The notes under the pieces: generated by a model
The model's input: only the letters and a program-made list of their open reading frames with translations
Database searches by the model: none
Told to the model about the DNA's origin: nothing
In this document: one piece after another, positions 35,612 through 44,286 of the stretch
Layout: each line of letters begins with the position of its first letter
How positions within the stretch are numbered: the first letter of the stretch is position 1
Source of the DNA: a delta proteobacterium NaphS2
GTDB taxonomy: Bacteria; Desulfobacterota; DSM-4660; Desulfatiglandales; Desulfatiglandaceae
Assembly (NCBI GenBank): GCA_000179315.1
Contig: ADZZ01000278.1
Coordinates: 1-64,000 of the forward strand
Direction: 5' to 3'
DNA: 64,000 nt
Translations under genes and position numbers: made by a program

Positions 35612-36190
35612 ATGAATAGAGAAGAACGTCTGGAAAAAATATACGATAAAGCGTTGGAGATGTTTGTTGCCAAGGGCTACGATCAGACCGCGTTGTCCCA
35701 GATCGCCAAGGAATTGGGGTTGACGAAGGCCGGTTTGTACCATTACTTCAGCAGCAAGGAAGATCTGCTGTTCTTTGTCCATGAACGGCATATGAACCGG
35801 GTCTATAATCCTATTCTCGAAGCCGCGCAAAAAATTTCCGACCCTGAAGAACGCATTGTCTATTTCATCAGAAATTATACTTTGAAAGCCATGACCCGTG
35901 ATGCCTCAGCCCGTGTACTGATTCACGAAACCAACAATCTGAAAACGGAAAACCGACAAAAAATCACGGTGTTGTGGAGAAATGGATTGGATCTTATCCG
36001 GAATGCTCTCTCCGAGATGGAGGCCCAGGGAAAGATTGATAAAATCAACAAGAATTTTGCCGCTTTTGCATTGCTGGGGATGTGCAGTTGGACGTTTTAC
36101 TGGTTTGATTATGAACGGCAGGAGTCCGGTGAGGAACTTGCGGATACCTATGTAAGGGTTTTTTTGAAAGGAGTCTTGAAAGCGACCTAA
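35612..36190 (+). CDS. TetR-family transcriptional regulator
   Basis: This 192-residue protein has the TetR HTH at residues 10-55 (ALEMFVAKGYDQTALSQIA, then TKAGLYHYFSSKEDLL) and a helical ligand domain. The KAGLYHYFSSKEDL recognition helix is typical of acyl-CoA-sensing members. It is transcribed ahead of an acyl-CoA ligase / Mo-hydroxylase operon and probably controls it. A repeated motif upstream of both units is the likely operator. Confidence 0.92.
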   Translation: MNREERLEKIYDKALEMFVAKGYDQTALSQIAKELGLTKAGLYHYFSSKEDLLFFVHERHMNRVYNPILEAAQKISDPEERIVYFIRNYTLKAMTRDASARVLIHETNNLKTENRQKITVLWRNGLDLIRNALSEMEAQGKIDKINKNFAAFALLGMCSWTFYWFDYERQESGEELADTYVRVFLKGVLKAT

Positions 36191-36235
36191 AAGATACGGA
36201 ATCATTCAACACAAAAATTTTTGATCGGAAGACCG

Positions 36236-36249
36236 ACCGTGCGGCCGGT
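36236..36249. promoter_or_regulatory. Candidate TetR operator, copy 2
   Basis: ACCGTGCGGCCGGT differs from the 35592 copy at one base. Extended left (36232-36249) it is an imperfect palindrome, ACCGACCGT/GCGGCCGGT. It lies 15 bp before the acyl-CoA ligase start. Confidence 0.5.
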
Positions 36250-36263
36250 TACGTGGAGGATGC

Positions 36264-37868
36264 ATGACAAAATTCATTCTGAAGGAATTGTCCCGCTACC
36301 GCATCGGCACCTATGGGGACATCATTTATCGAAACGCACTCCTATATCCTGAAAACACTGCGTTCAAATGTGGGCAGGAAATCCTGACATTTTCCCAATT
36401 TAACGAAAGCGTCAATCGACTGATTCACGCGCTGAAATCCCATGGCGCCGAAAAAGGGGATGTGCTCGGAATTCTTTCCTGGAACTGCCTGGAATACACA
36501 CAAATATACGGGGCCGCCATGAAAGGCGGATTTATCGCCTCACCATTGAATGCCCGGTTGCAGGCGGATGAGCTGGACTATCTGATTAATTATTCCGAGA
36601 GCCGTATCCTTTTTGTGGGGCCGCAACTGGTGGCCCTGGTGAATGCGCTGCGTTCAAGAATCCCCCGAGTCGAGCATTTGGTGTCGATCGGATGCACGGC
36701 GCCCGGCATGATCCCCTATGAAGACTTTATCGGTTCCCAATCGGGAGCCGAGCCGGATGTACAGGTGACCGAAGATGATCCTGTTTTCATCTTTTACACC
36801 AGCGGCACCACGGGCGTTCCCAAAGGAGCGCTCTATACACAGGGACGCGCCATGGACGATACTCGGCGGTTTCCGGCGGCCCTCTGCGTGGAGCAGGGGG
36901 ATAAACAGATTCAAATTATGCCGCTGTTTCATGTGGGCGGGGCCAAGAACCTGTGGGGCTACTATTTTGCAGGGGCGACGAACGTCATCATGCCCCAGAT
37001 CTCTTTCGATCCGAAAGCGACCCTCAAGGCCATCCATGATGAGAAGGCCACCGACATTCACATCGTGCCCACACACCTGGCGGCATTCCTGTCATTGCCC
37101 CATGTGGACGACTATGACCTGGGGAACCTCAAACGGATGTTTTACGCTGCATCTCCCATGCCCCTGGAACTCCTGAAAAGGGGAATGGAAAAATGGGGTC
37201 CCATTTTTTTGCAGTTTTACGGGGCCACGGAAGACGGACCCAATGTGAGCTATCTGTCCAAGCAGCAGCATCAGTTGGTCATTGACAGCCCCGAAAAAGG
37301 GGAAATTCTAAGTTCGGCGGGATTTCCCCATATCGGCGTCCATGTGCGGATTGTCTCGGAAGGGGGGGAAGACCTTGGCCCCGGTGAGGTGGGAGAGATT
37401 GTGGTGAAGAGCAAGGCCACCATGCTTAAGTGGTGGAAAATGCCGGAAGATACGGCCCAAACCATTGTGGATGGCTGGGTGCATACCGGGGACATGGGCC
37501 GATACGATGAAAACGGCTACATCTATATTGTGGATCGCAAAAAGGATATGATCGTCTCAGGGGGCGAAAATATTTTTCCCCGTGAGGTGGAAGAAATCCT
37601 TTATCAGCATCCGGCGGTTCTGGAGGCGGCCGTGTTCGGGATTCCCGATCCCTATTGGGTGGAGAAAGTGCATGCGGTTGTGGTGCTGAAAAGTGGATAT
37701 GAACCGACCGAGAAGGAAATTATCGATTTCTGCAAGGAAAGACTGGCGCGGTTCAAGGCTCCCAAAAGCCTTGAATTCGCATCGGAGGTCCCCAAGAATC
37801 CGGCCGGAAAAATGCTTAAAAAGCAGCTCAGGGCAAAATACTGGGAAGGTATGGACCGCATGATTTAG
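36264..37868 (+). CDS. Acyl-CoA ligase (AMP-forming)
   Basis: This 534-residue ANL-family enzyme has the P-loop YTSGTTGVPKGA near residue 177, FYGATEDGP as the A5 region, GWVHTGDMGRYDENGY with the ribose-binding Asp, and a C-terminal catalytic Lys in NPAGKMLKK. It would activate an organic acid to its CoA thioester via an acyl-AMP. Being first in an operon with a molybdenum hydroxylase and an acyl-CoA dehydrogenase, it probably feeds CoA thioesters to them. Chain or ring type of the acid is not readable. Confidence 0.92.
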   Translation: MTKFILKELSRYRIGTYGDIIYRNALLYPENTAFKCGQEILTFSQFNESVNRLIHALKSHGAEKGDVLGILSWNCLEYTQIYGAAMKGGFIASPLNARLQADELDYLINYSESRILFVGPQLVALVNALRSRIPRVEHLVSIGCTAPGMIPYEDFIGSQSGAEPDVQVTEDDPVFIFYTSGTTGVPKGALYTQGRAMDDTRRFPAALCVEQGDKQIQIMPLFHVGGAKNLWGYYFAGATNVIMPQISFDPKATLKAIHDEKATDIHIVPTHLAAFLSLPHVDDYDLGNLKRMFYAASPMPLELLKRGMEKWGPIFLQFYGATEDGPNVSYLSKQQHQLVIDSPEKGEILSSAGFPHIGVHVRIVSEGGEDLGPGEVGEIVVKSKATMLKWWKMPEDTAQTIVDGWVHTGDMGRYDENGYIYIVDRKKDMIVSGGENIFPREVEEILYQHPAVLEAAVFGIPDPYWVEKVHAVVVLKSGYEPTEKEIIDFCKERLARFKAPKSLEFASEVPKNPAGKMLKKQLRAKYWEGMDRMI

Positions 37869-37881
37869 AGGAGGCTGCGCG

Positions 37882-38163
37882 ATGCCCATCACCATTAAGC
37901 TCACCACCAACTTCCTTCGCAGAGAAGCGGGCTTCGGGGATTATGAGGTTCCTGAGCGGGTTAAAACCGTCTCCGATTTTCTGGCACATATGGGGAAGCG
38001 GACGGGTTTTTTGTTTACCAACGCGGGAGGGACAAGGCTCAGACCCGATATTGAGCTGACGTTGAATGACAAGGATATCGCTTTCTTTCCAAAAGGGATT
38101 CAAACGCCTCTCAAAGAAGGTGATGCTTTGGATATCAGTTTAACGCCTCTGGGCGGCGGCTGA
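37882..38163 (+). CDS. MoaD/ThiS-like ubiquitin-fold sulfur carrier
   Basis: This 93-residue protein has a beta-grasp pattern and ends in Gly-Gly (LTPLGGG), the site where MoaD and ThiS are adenylated and thiocarboxylated. A GAGGAGG site precedes the ATG. In a molybdenum-enzyme operon it probably supplies sulfur for the pterin dithiolene or for another thiolation. It is longer than standard MoaD (about 81 residues). Confidence 0.8.
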   Translation: MPITIKLTTNFLRREAGFGDYEVPERVKTVSDFLAHMGKRTGFLFTNAGGTRLRPDIELTLNDKDIAFFPKGIQTPLKEGDALDISLTPLGGG

Positions 38164-38233
38164 GGGATGATTTGATTCAATGGATTAAACCGGCAGTTTT
38201 GCACTTGCTGCAATAACAAAGGAGGAGTGAAAT

Positions 38234-39112
38234 ATGAGCATATTTTTCAGGCGGTTGCCGAAATTTAATTATGTGAAACCGGAAAAGTTTTCCGACGCCC
38301 TGGATATATTGAGGGAAAACAAGGACGGCAGGTTCAGAGTATATGCAGGTGGGACGGATGTCATTCCCAAAATCAAGGAAAGGGTGATGCCGGCGCCGGA
38401 AACCCTGGTGGATCTCAAGGGAATTTCCCAATTGAATTACATCTCCCACGATGAAGCCAACGGATTGCGGATCGGGGCACTCGCAAGCATTCATGATGTG
38501 TCCCAAGCGCCGGTTGTGAGAGAGAAATATCCCATGTTGGCCCAGGCGGCCGCAAGCATCGCTTCCACACAGGTCCAGAACCGGGGCACCATTGCCGGCA
38601 ACATTTGCAACGCCGTTCCCTCCGCGGATTCGGCTCCGGCGCTCTTGTGCCTTGGCGGAAAAGCGCTGTGCGAGGGAAAAGAGGGGGAGCGCATGATTGA
38701 TCTGGAGGAGTTCTTCCTGGGTCCCGGCAGCACGGTTTTAGGTGATGATGAGTTGCTCAAAGAGATCCAGATTCCCTCTGCCAAGGGAAAGGGTGTCTAT
38801 ATCAAACTCTCCCCCAGAAGCCGCATGGATCTGGCGGTGGTGGGTGTGGCCGTTTTTGCCGATGTGGAAGACGGAATATTCAAGGATGTCCGGATCGGTC
38901 TGGGAGCCGTGGCGCCCACGCCCATGCGGGCGAAAACCTCGGAAAACCGACTCACGGGTGAATCCGTGGGCGACCAGGTGATCGAAGAAGCTGCGGCAAT
39001 GGCCGCCGAAGAAGCCAAACCCATTGATGACCACCGCGCCTCCGCCAAATATCGCCGCATGATGGTGGAGGTCCTGGTGAAAAGAGCCATTGGGCAAATC
39101 ATATCGCATTAA
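38234..39112 (+). CDS. Molybdenum hydroxylase FAD-binding subunit
   Basis: This 292-residue protein has the CO dehydrogenase medium-chain layout: VYAGGTDVIPKIKE as the first FAD motif and TVQNRGTIAGNICNAVPSAD-like second motif (QNRGTIAGNI), then a C-terminal domain. It passes electrons between the iron-sulfur subunit and an acceptor. The extra iron-sulfur loop of 4-hydroxybenzoyl-CoA reductase beta is not seen. It is one of three consecutive subunit genes. Confidence 0.9.
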   Translation: MSIFFRRLPKFNYVKPEKFSDALDILRENKDGRFRVYAGGTDVIPKIKERVMPAPETLVDLKGISQLNYISHDEANGLRIGALASIHDVSQAPVVREKYPMLAQAAASIASTQVQNRGTIAGNICNAVPSADSAPALLCLGGKALCEGKEGERMIDLEEFFLGPGSTVLGDDELLKEIQIPSAKGKGVYIKLSPRSRMDLAVVGVAVFADVEDGIFKDVRIGLGAVAPTPMRAKTSENRLTGESVGDQVIEEAAAMAAEEAKPIDDHRASAKYRRMMVEVLVKRAIGQIISH

Positions 39113-39158
39113 TGATGGCAAAAGGTCGGTTTTTGAGCCACAGACCAAGGAGAAAAAA

Positions 39159-39638
39159 ATGGAAATGAAAACCATAAAATTTGTCATAAATGGAGTCAAA
39201 CAAGAGCTGCGAATTCCACCCTGGAGAACACTTTTGGAGGTGATTCGGGAAGACCTGAAATTGACGGGGGCCAAAGAAGGGTGCGGTCAGGGAGAGTGCG
39301 GATCCTGCACGGTCATCATGGGCGGAAAAAGCGTCAACAGTTGCCTGGTGCCCGCCATGGAAGCGGACGGTCAGGAAATTACCACCATCGAGGGGCTTAA
39401 GAACGGAGAAGAACTGCATCCCATTCAGGAAGCCTTCGTGGAACACGCCGGTATGCAGTGCGGATTCTGCACGCCGGGGATGATCATGAGCGCCAAGCAC
39501 CTGCTGGATCACAATTCGGACCCCACCTTGGAAGAGATCCAGGAAGGGGTTTCCGGTAATTTCTGCCGATGCACGGGGTATACCAAGATTTTCGAGTCCA
39601 TCGATGCGGCGGCCAAAAGCATGAAAGGGGGAAGATGA
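39159..39638 (+). CDS. Molybdenum hydroxylase [2Fe-2S] subunit
   Basis: From the ATG at 39159 (AGGAG site) the 159-residue protein has both 2Fe-2S motifs: GCGQGECGSC in the plant-ferredoxin domain, and CGFCTPG with CRCTGY in the alpha-helical domain. All eight ligating Cys are present. It relays electrons from molybdopterin to FAD. Its stop overlaps the large-subunit start by 4 bp (ATGA). Confidence 0.95.
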   Translation: MEMKTIKFVINGVKQELRIPPWRTLLEVIREDLKLTGAKEGCGQGECGSCTVIMGGKSVNSCLVPAMEADGQEITTIEGLKNGEELHPIQEAFVEHAGMQCGFCTPGMIMSAKHLLDHNSDPTLEEIQEGVSGNFCRCTGYTKIFESIDAAAKSMKGGR

Positions 39639-41929
39639 AAATGGAAGACTACTCGGTAATCGGTAAAAGAATTCCTCGCATCGACGGCCTGGCCAAAGTG
39701 ACCGGTGAAGCCAAATATGCGGCGGATTACGAAATGCCCGGGATGCTTTGGTGCAAGATTGCCAGAAGCCCCCATGCCCACGCCAAAATTCTCAACATCG
39801 ACACCTCCCGCGCCGAAAGCCTTCCGGGGGTCAAAAAGGTACTCACGGGAAAGGATTTTAAGGGCTGGAAGTGGGGCTGGATGCCCAAGACCCGGGAAGA
39901 AGAACCGCTGGCCGCCGAAACGGTGCGCTATCTGGGCGAGGCTGTGGCCGCGGTGGCCGCCATAGATGAGGATACGGCGGAAGAGGCGGCCCAACTGATT
40001 GAAGTGGAATATGAGGAACTGCCCGGCGTCTTTGACCCGGAGGAGGCCATGAAAGAGGGCGCCCCCCAGCTTTATGGGCATGCGAAAAACAACATCAGCT
40101 GGGATTTTCACATGGATTTCGGGGACGTGGAAAAAGGATTTAAGGAAGCCGACCTGGTCCATGAGGATCGTTTCGAGACCGGCCGGGTGATCACGGGGTA
40201 TCTGGAGCCGCCCGCGGCGGTCGCCATGTACGATTCATCGGGCATCACCATCTGGGCCGCCAAGCAGAGCCCCTACTTTGTCTACCGGCATCTGGCCGCC
40301 TGTTTCGGATTGCCACTGTCCAAAGTACGGGTCATCCAGCCCTTTATCGGCGGAGGTTTTGGCGGCACCAAGAACGATTCCCTGGCAGGGGATTTTTGTT
40401 CGGTGCTCTTTTCCAAGTTGCTCGGAAAGCCGGTGAAGTTCGTCTATACCATGGAAGAAGTCCTGATGACCTGCCGGCGCCGCCACAACATGATCGTGTT
40501 CAACAAGATGGGCATGAAGAAAGACGGCACCATAACGGGCATGCATAGCCGCGTCATCGCCGACGGCGGTGCCCATACGGCCATCGGTCCCTTGACCATG
40601 TATCTCACCGGATGCATGAGCACGCTTCCTTACAAACTTCCCAATTTCAAGCACGATGCCTATCGCATCTACACCAACAACCCCATCGGGGCCGCCATGC
40701 GGGGGCACGGGGTGACCCACACCCGGTTTGCCGCCGAGCTGCAGATGGAAATGATGGCGGAAGAATTGGGCATCGATCCGGTTGCGGTGCGGCTCAAAAA
40801 CGCCATTAGCGCACCCTACGAGACCATTAACAAGGTTACGGTGAAATCGTGCGGACTGGTGGAAGGGATTGAGACCATTGCCGATAACCCCGTATGGAAA
40901 AACCGGAAAGAGAAGAAACAAGAGGGCCCCATCGCCCACGGGGTGGGTATGTCGGCCACCTCATATTTGGGTGGCGCCCGCCAGCGGGGCCATCAATCCT
41001 GCGCTGCGGTGATACGGCTTTGCGAGGACGGGAGTGTCGATTATCTCACGGGGGCTTCGGACTGCGGCCAGGGATCGGATACGGTTCTGGTGCAGATGGT
41101 GGCCGAAGAGCTGGGTCTCGCAATGGAAGATGTGGATATCAAGCGGGTGGACACTGCCATGACCCCTTGCGATGCGGGTAGCTACGGCAGCCGGGTGACG
41201 GTCCTGGCCGGTGAAGCGGCCCGAAAGGCGGCCCAGGATGTCAAGCAGCAACTGGCCGTGTTTGCGGCGGAGAAATGGGAAGCAAAACCCGAGGACATTC
41301 TGTTTAAAGATCGACAGGTGAGCGTCAAAGGTCAACCGGAAAAAACCATGCCCTTTGAGCAACTGGCCAAGATTGCGTGTTATTCCGGTTCCGGGGCCGT
41401 TATTCTTGGTCGTGGATATTCAGACTACGGCATCGATGTGCTCGACTTTGAAAAAGGAATCGGCAACTGCGGCACGTCCTACAGTTTCACCAGCCAGTTG
41501 ACCGAGGTGGATGTGGATCTGGAAACCGGATTTTTGAAGTGTACCGACATGTTGATCGCTCACGACTGCGGTGTTCCTTTAAACCCCATCAACGTGGAAG
41601 CCCAGAACCAGGGCGCCGCCATGCAGGGGATGGGACAGGCCATGTATGAGGCGTTCAAGATGGATCATGGGAAAACACTCAACCCGACCCTTCTGGACTA
41701 CAAGATGCCCCTTGCAACGGACATTCCCAACATCGAAGTGGTAGACATTATTACGGAAGATCCGGACGGGCCCTACGGCGCCAAGGAAGCCTCGGAAGGG
41801 GCCATCGTGAGTGTACCGCCGTCCATCTTTACGGCCGTTCACGATGCTACGGGCATCTGGTTCAAGGAGCAACCCCTGACGCCCGAAAAGATTGCAATGG
41901 CCTTAAGGGAAAAGAAGAAAAACGGGTAA
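39635..41929 (+). CDS. Molybdenum hydroxylase large (molybdopterin) subunit
   Basis: This 764-residue protein belongs to the xanthine dehydrogenase family: the hammerhead domain with CKIARSPHAHAKI, PFIGGGFGGTKND, a QGSDTVLVQMVAEELG cofactor loop, GSYGSRVTVLAGEA and a C-terminal YGAKEASEGAIVSVPP with the probable catalytic Glu. The start at 39635 lies in an ATGA overlap. With an acyl-CoA ligase and dehydrogenase in the operon, the substrate could be an aryl- or acyl-CoA, as in 4-hydroxybenzoyl-CoA reductase. That is inference. Confidence 0.92.
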   Translation: MKMEDYSVIGKRIPRIDGLAKVTGEAKYAADYEMPGMLWCKIARSPHAHAKILNIDTSRAESLPGVKKVLTGKDFKGWKWGWMPKTREEEPLAAETVRYLGEAVAAVAAIDEDTAEEAAQLIEVEYEELPGVFDPEEAMKEGAPQLYGHAKNNISWDFHMDFGDVEKGFKEADLVHEDRFETGRVITGYLEPPAAVAMYDSSGITIWAAKQSPYFVYRHLAACFGLPLSKVRVIQPFIGGGFGGTKNDSLAGDFCSVLFSKLLGKPVKFVYTMEEVLMTCRRRHNMIVFNKMGMKKDGTITGMHSRVIADGGAHTAIGPLTMYLTGCMSTLPYKLPNFKHDAYRIYTNNPIGAAMRGHGVTHTRFAAELQMEMMAEELGIDPVAVRLKNAISAPYETINKVTVKSCGLVEGIETIADNPVWKNRKEKKQEGPIAHGVGMSATSYLGGARQRGHQSCAAVIRLCEDGSVDYLTGASDCGQGSDTVLVQMVAEELGLAMEDVDIKRVDTAMTPCDAGSYGSRVTVLAGEAARKAAQDVKQQLAVFAAEKWEAKPEDILFKDRQVSVKGQPEKTMPFEQLAKIACYSGSGAVILGRGYSDYGIDVLDFEKGIGNCGTSYSFTSQLTEVDVDLETGFLKCTDMLIAHDCGVPLNPINVEAQNQGAAMQGMGQAMYEAFKMDHGKTLNPTLLDYKMPLATDIPNIEVVDIITEDPDGPYGAKEASEGAIVSVPPSIFTAVHDATGIWFKEQPLTPEKIAMALREKKKNG

Positions 41930-41956
41930 GTCACGATAATATAAGGAGAAATTTCA

Positions 41957-43477
41957 ATGGAAGTGTATCCCTGGTGGACGGATGAACAAAAGGCCTTTCA
42001 GGAAGAGATGACGGCTTTTGTGGAAGAAATAATGCCGCGTGATGCGGAGACCCGATGGAAGCGGGAATTTCCCTGGGACATATTCAAGGCCATCGGCGAA
42101 AAAGGGTATACGGGCGCGGGCGTACCCAAAGAGTACGGTGGCATGGGCATGGGCGCCACAGGTGCATGTATCGCGGCGGCGGCCATGAACCGCACTCCCG
42201 GGCCGGGCCGGATTTATGTGGGCAACATGCTGGGTGGGCTGCGGCAGATCATCGAATTCGGAGATGAAGAACAGAAAAAACGCTTTCTTCCCCGGATTTC
42301 AAAAGGGGAAATCGGTGCCATCGTCATTACCGAACCGGTTGCGGGCACGGATGCCGCGGCCCAGGTAACCGGGGCCCGACGGGACGGTGATGCATATGTG
42401 CTGAACGGTAAAAAACGGTTCATCGTCTCGGCGGGTGTTGCGGACCGGTACATGGTGTATGCCCGCACCAGCGATGATGCGGAAGACCGTCGGAAATACC
42501 GGCATCTCACGGCGTTTATCGTTGAAAAAGGGACGCCAGGGTTCAGCGTGGAGAAAATCAATGAGATCATCGGTTTTGAAAACATTCAAAACGGGGTTCT
42601 GGATTTCAAGGATGTTCGCGTTCCTGTAAGTAATATGTTGGGCGAGGAAGGGCAGGGGTGGTCCGTAATGACGGCGGGTCTCAACTTTGAAAGAACCCTC
42701 ATCAGCGCCCAGACCGCCGGTTGGATGGAGGAACTGCTGCGAAACACGGTCCCCTATTGTCAACGCAGAGTGCAGTTCGGCAAACCCACCATCAGTTTCT
42801 TGAACAACCAGTTCAAGGTGGCCGACCTGGTGAGCCGTTTGAAAATCGCCAGACTCCTGTCCTTTTACACGGCCTATTTGTGGGATTTGGGCTGGGATAT
42901 TACGCTGGAGTGCAATATGGCGAAAGTCTATAATGCCGAGAGCGTCATGGCATCGAGCCTGGATGCCATACAGGTGATGGGCGGAGACGGGCTGACGCCT
43001 TTTTATCCCCTTTCGGCCATCATGCATGTGGCCAAGGTGGAAAATATCGCCGGCGGCACCATGGACGCATGCAGAATGGTGATTCACCGAACCGCCATGC
43101 GGCAGATGGCTCAAGAGTTTAAGCAACCCCGACGCGTCATTCATGAGGAACTGGGCGTTCCGGTGCCGACGGCGGAGAATCCCCAAAGAGCTGGCCGGGT
43201 CGACGAAGACAGCCTGTTGAAAATATTGGCCGAAGATTATCGGGTCAATCCCGGGCTGCACATGAACCGGGAAGACATGTCGCTCCATTTTGATGTGCCC
43301 GATGAAAAACTGGATGAGGTGCTTTTATCTCTGGAGCAAAAAGGATGGGCACTGTTGAATCGTGATAAAAAGGGGATCGCCCTGGCCAAAGCCACCTATG
43401 ACGGCCTTGAACGGGCCTTTCCAAAGGATCATTATAAATGGTTCCCCGACTGGGCAACCGAGGACAGGATTTTTTAA
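41957..43477 (+). CDS. Acyl-CoA dehydrogenase with C-terminal extension
   Basis: Residues 1-390 are an acyl-CoA dehydrogenase: helical N-domain, VITEPVAGTDAAA for FAD/substrate, the middle beta domain, and a C-terminal helical domain with QVMGGDGLTPFYPLSAIM. The site where many family members have GGxGY-x-x-EYPxER differs, so the catalytic base is uncertain. About 110 extra residues follow, with a winged-helix-like look. It oxidises a CoA thioester, passing electrons to ETF. It ends the Mo-hydroxylase operon. Confidence 0.88.
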   Translation: MEVYPWWTDEQKAFQEEMTAFVEEIMPRDAETRWKREFPWDIFKAIGEKGYTGAGVPKEYGGMGMGATGACIAAAAMNRTPGPGRIYVGNMLGGLRQIIEFGDEEQKKRFLPRISKGEIGAIVITEPVAGTDAAAQVTGARRDGDAYVLNGKKRFIVSAGVADRYMVYARTSDDAEDRRKYRHLTAFIVEKGTPGFSVEKINEIIGFENIQNGVLDFKDVRVPVSNMLGEEGQGWSVMTAGLNFERTLISAQTAGWMEELLRNTVPYCQRRVQFGKPTISFLNNQFKVADLVSRLKIARLLSFYTAYLWDLGWDITLECNMAKVYNAESVMASSLDAIQVMGGDGLTPFYPLSAIMHVAKVENIAGGTMDACRMVIHRTAMRQMAQEFKQPRRVIHEELGVPVPTAENPQRAGRVDEDSLLKILAEDYRVNPGLHMNREDMSLHFDVPDEKLDEVLLSLEQKGWALLNRDKKGIALAKATYDGLERAFPKDHYKWFPDWATEDRIF

Positions 43478-43493
43478 CTTTTACTGCTCCGCG

Positions 43494-43952
43494 CTAATAT
43501 AAATCGGTTTCCCGGATGACCGACCGAAGCAGGGCCAAAACCTCTTTTTTTTGTTCATCGGAAAAATGTTCCAGGTAACGGGCAATGTTCGCGTCTTTTT
43601 CACTGGATATGTTTTTTAATTGCTCCCGCCCTTTGGGCGTGATTTTCAGCAATGTTACCCGTTCATCCCTGGGGTCGCTTTTCCTTAAAAGGAAACCGTT
43701 TTTTTCCAGGCGCTTGGCGATTCCCGTCATATTGGCGCCCGAGACCAGCATGATTTTGCCCACATTGCTGATGGTGTTCTGTCGGTTTTCGGAGCTGTCC
43801 AAGACCCGCAAAACATTGTATTGTGGGAATGTAAGGCCATAATTCTTGAAGATATTGGCGGAATTTTTCTTGAAGAATTCCGCCAATCGAACCACAGCCA
43901 TCATGACCTTTTCATCGAGGTTTAAATCGTTTTTGTATCCACCGTTAACCAT
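43494..43952 (-). CDS. MarR-family transcriptional regulator
   Basis: This 152-residue protein has the MarR winged helix (LTFPQYNVLRVLDSS, then GANMTGIAKRLEKNGFLLR and the wing with DPRDERVTLLKIT). It runs towards the acyl-CoA dehydrogenase gene and away from the FAD-oxidase operon, and so probably represses the latter and itself through boxes in the 334-bp gap. MarR proteins in catabolic loci often sense CoA thioesters or phenolics. Confidence 0.92.
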   Translation of the reverse strand: MVNGGYKNDLNLDEKVMMAVVRLAEFFKKNSANIFKNYGLTFPQYNVLRVLDSSENRQNTISNVGKIMLVSGANMTGIAKRLEKNGFLLRKSDPRDERVTLLKITPKGREQLKNISSEKDANIARYLEHFSDEQKKEVLALLRSVIRETDLY

Positions 43953-44286
43953 TCTAAAACCTTTTTAATTTCTCTTATTGTAAAATTGTTAACACAATAA
44001 ATATAATATTCTTAACTGTCAATACATTAAATAAAAAAATCTTTTCTGAGATGCCCTGCTTTTTTTGAATGTTGCGTTCGTTCCGTCTCTATGACGTTAC
44101 GGTTTTGCAACTTTTTAAAAAAATGAAGAATAAAATTTTAAAAAAAGCTTGACAAAGCAGGGCCGTATCCCATATCAAGGAATATGCTTAATGTATTAAA
44201 TATTAATGTTCATACGGTCAGTGTATTAACGGTGTATCTGGTGAACAACTTTTACGCATAACGAAAAACAAAAATGGAGGTTAACC
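43953..44286. promoter_or_regulatory. Divergent promoter region with MarR-type boxes
   Basis: On the plus strand TTGACA at 44149 and TATCAA at 44173 (18-bp spacer) form a promoter. TTAATGTATTAA at 44188-44199 lies just downstream, and the related box AATACATTAA at 44021-44030 lies towards the marR gene. AT-rich inverted boxes of this kind are typical of MarR operators. The gap has no gene. Confidence 0.5.
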
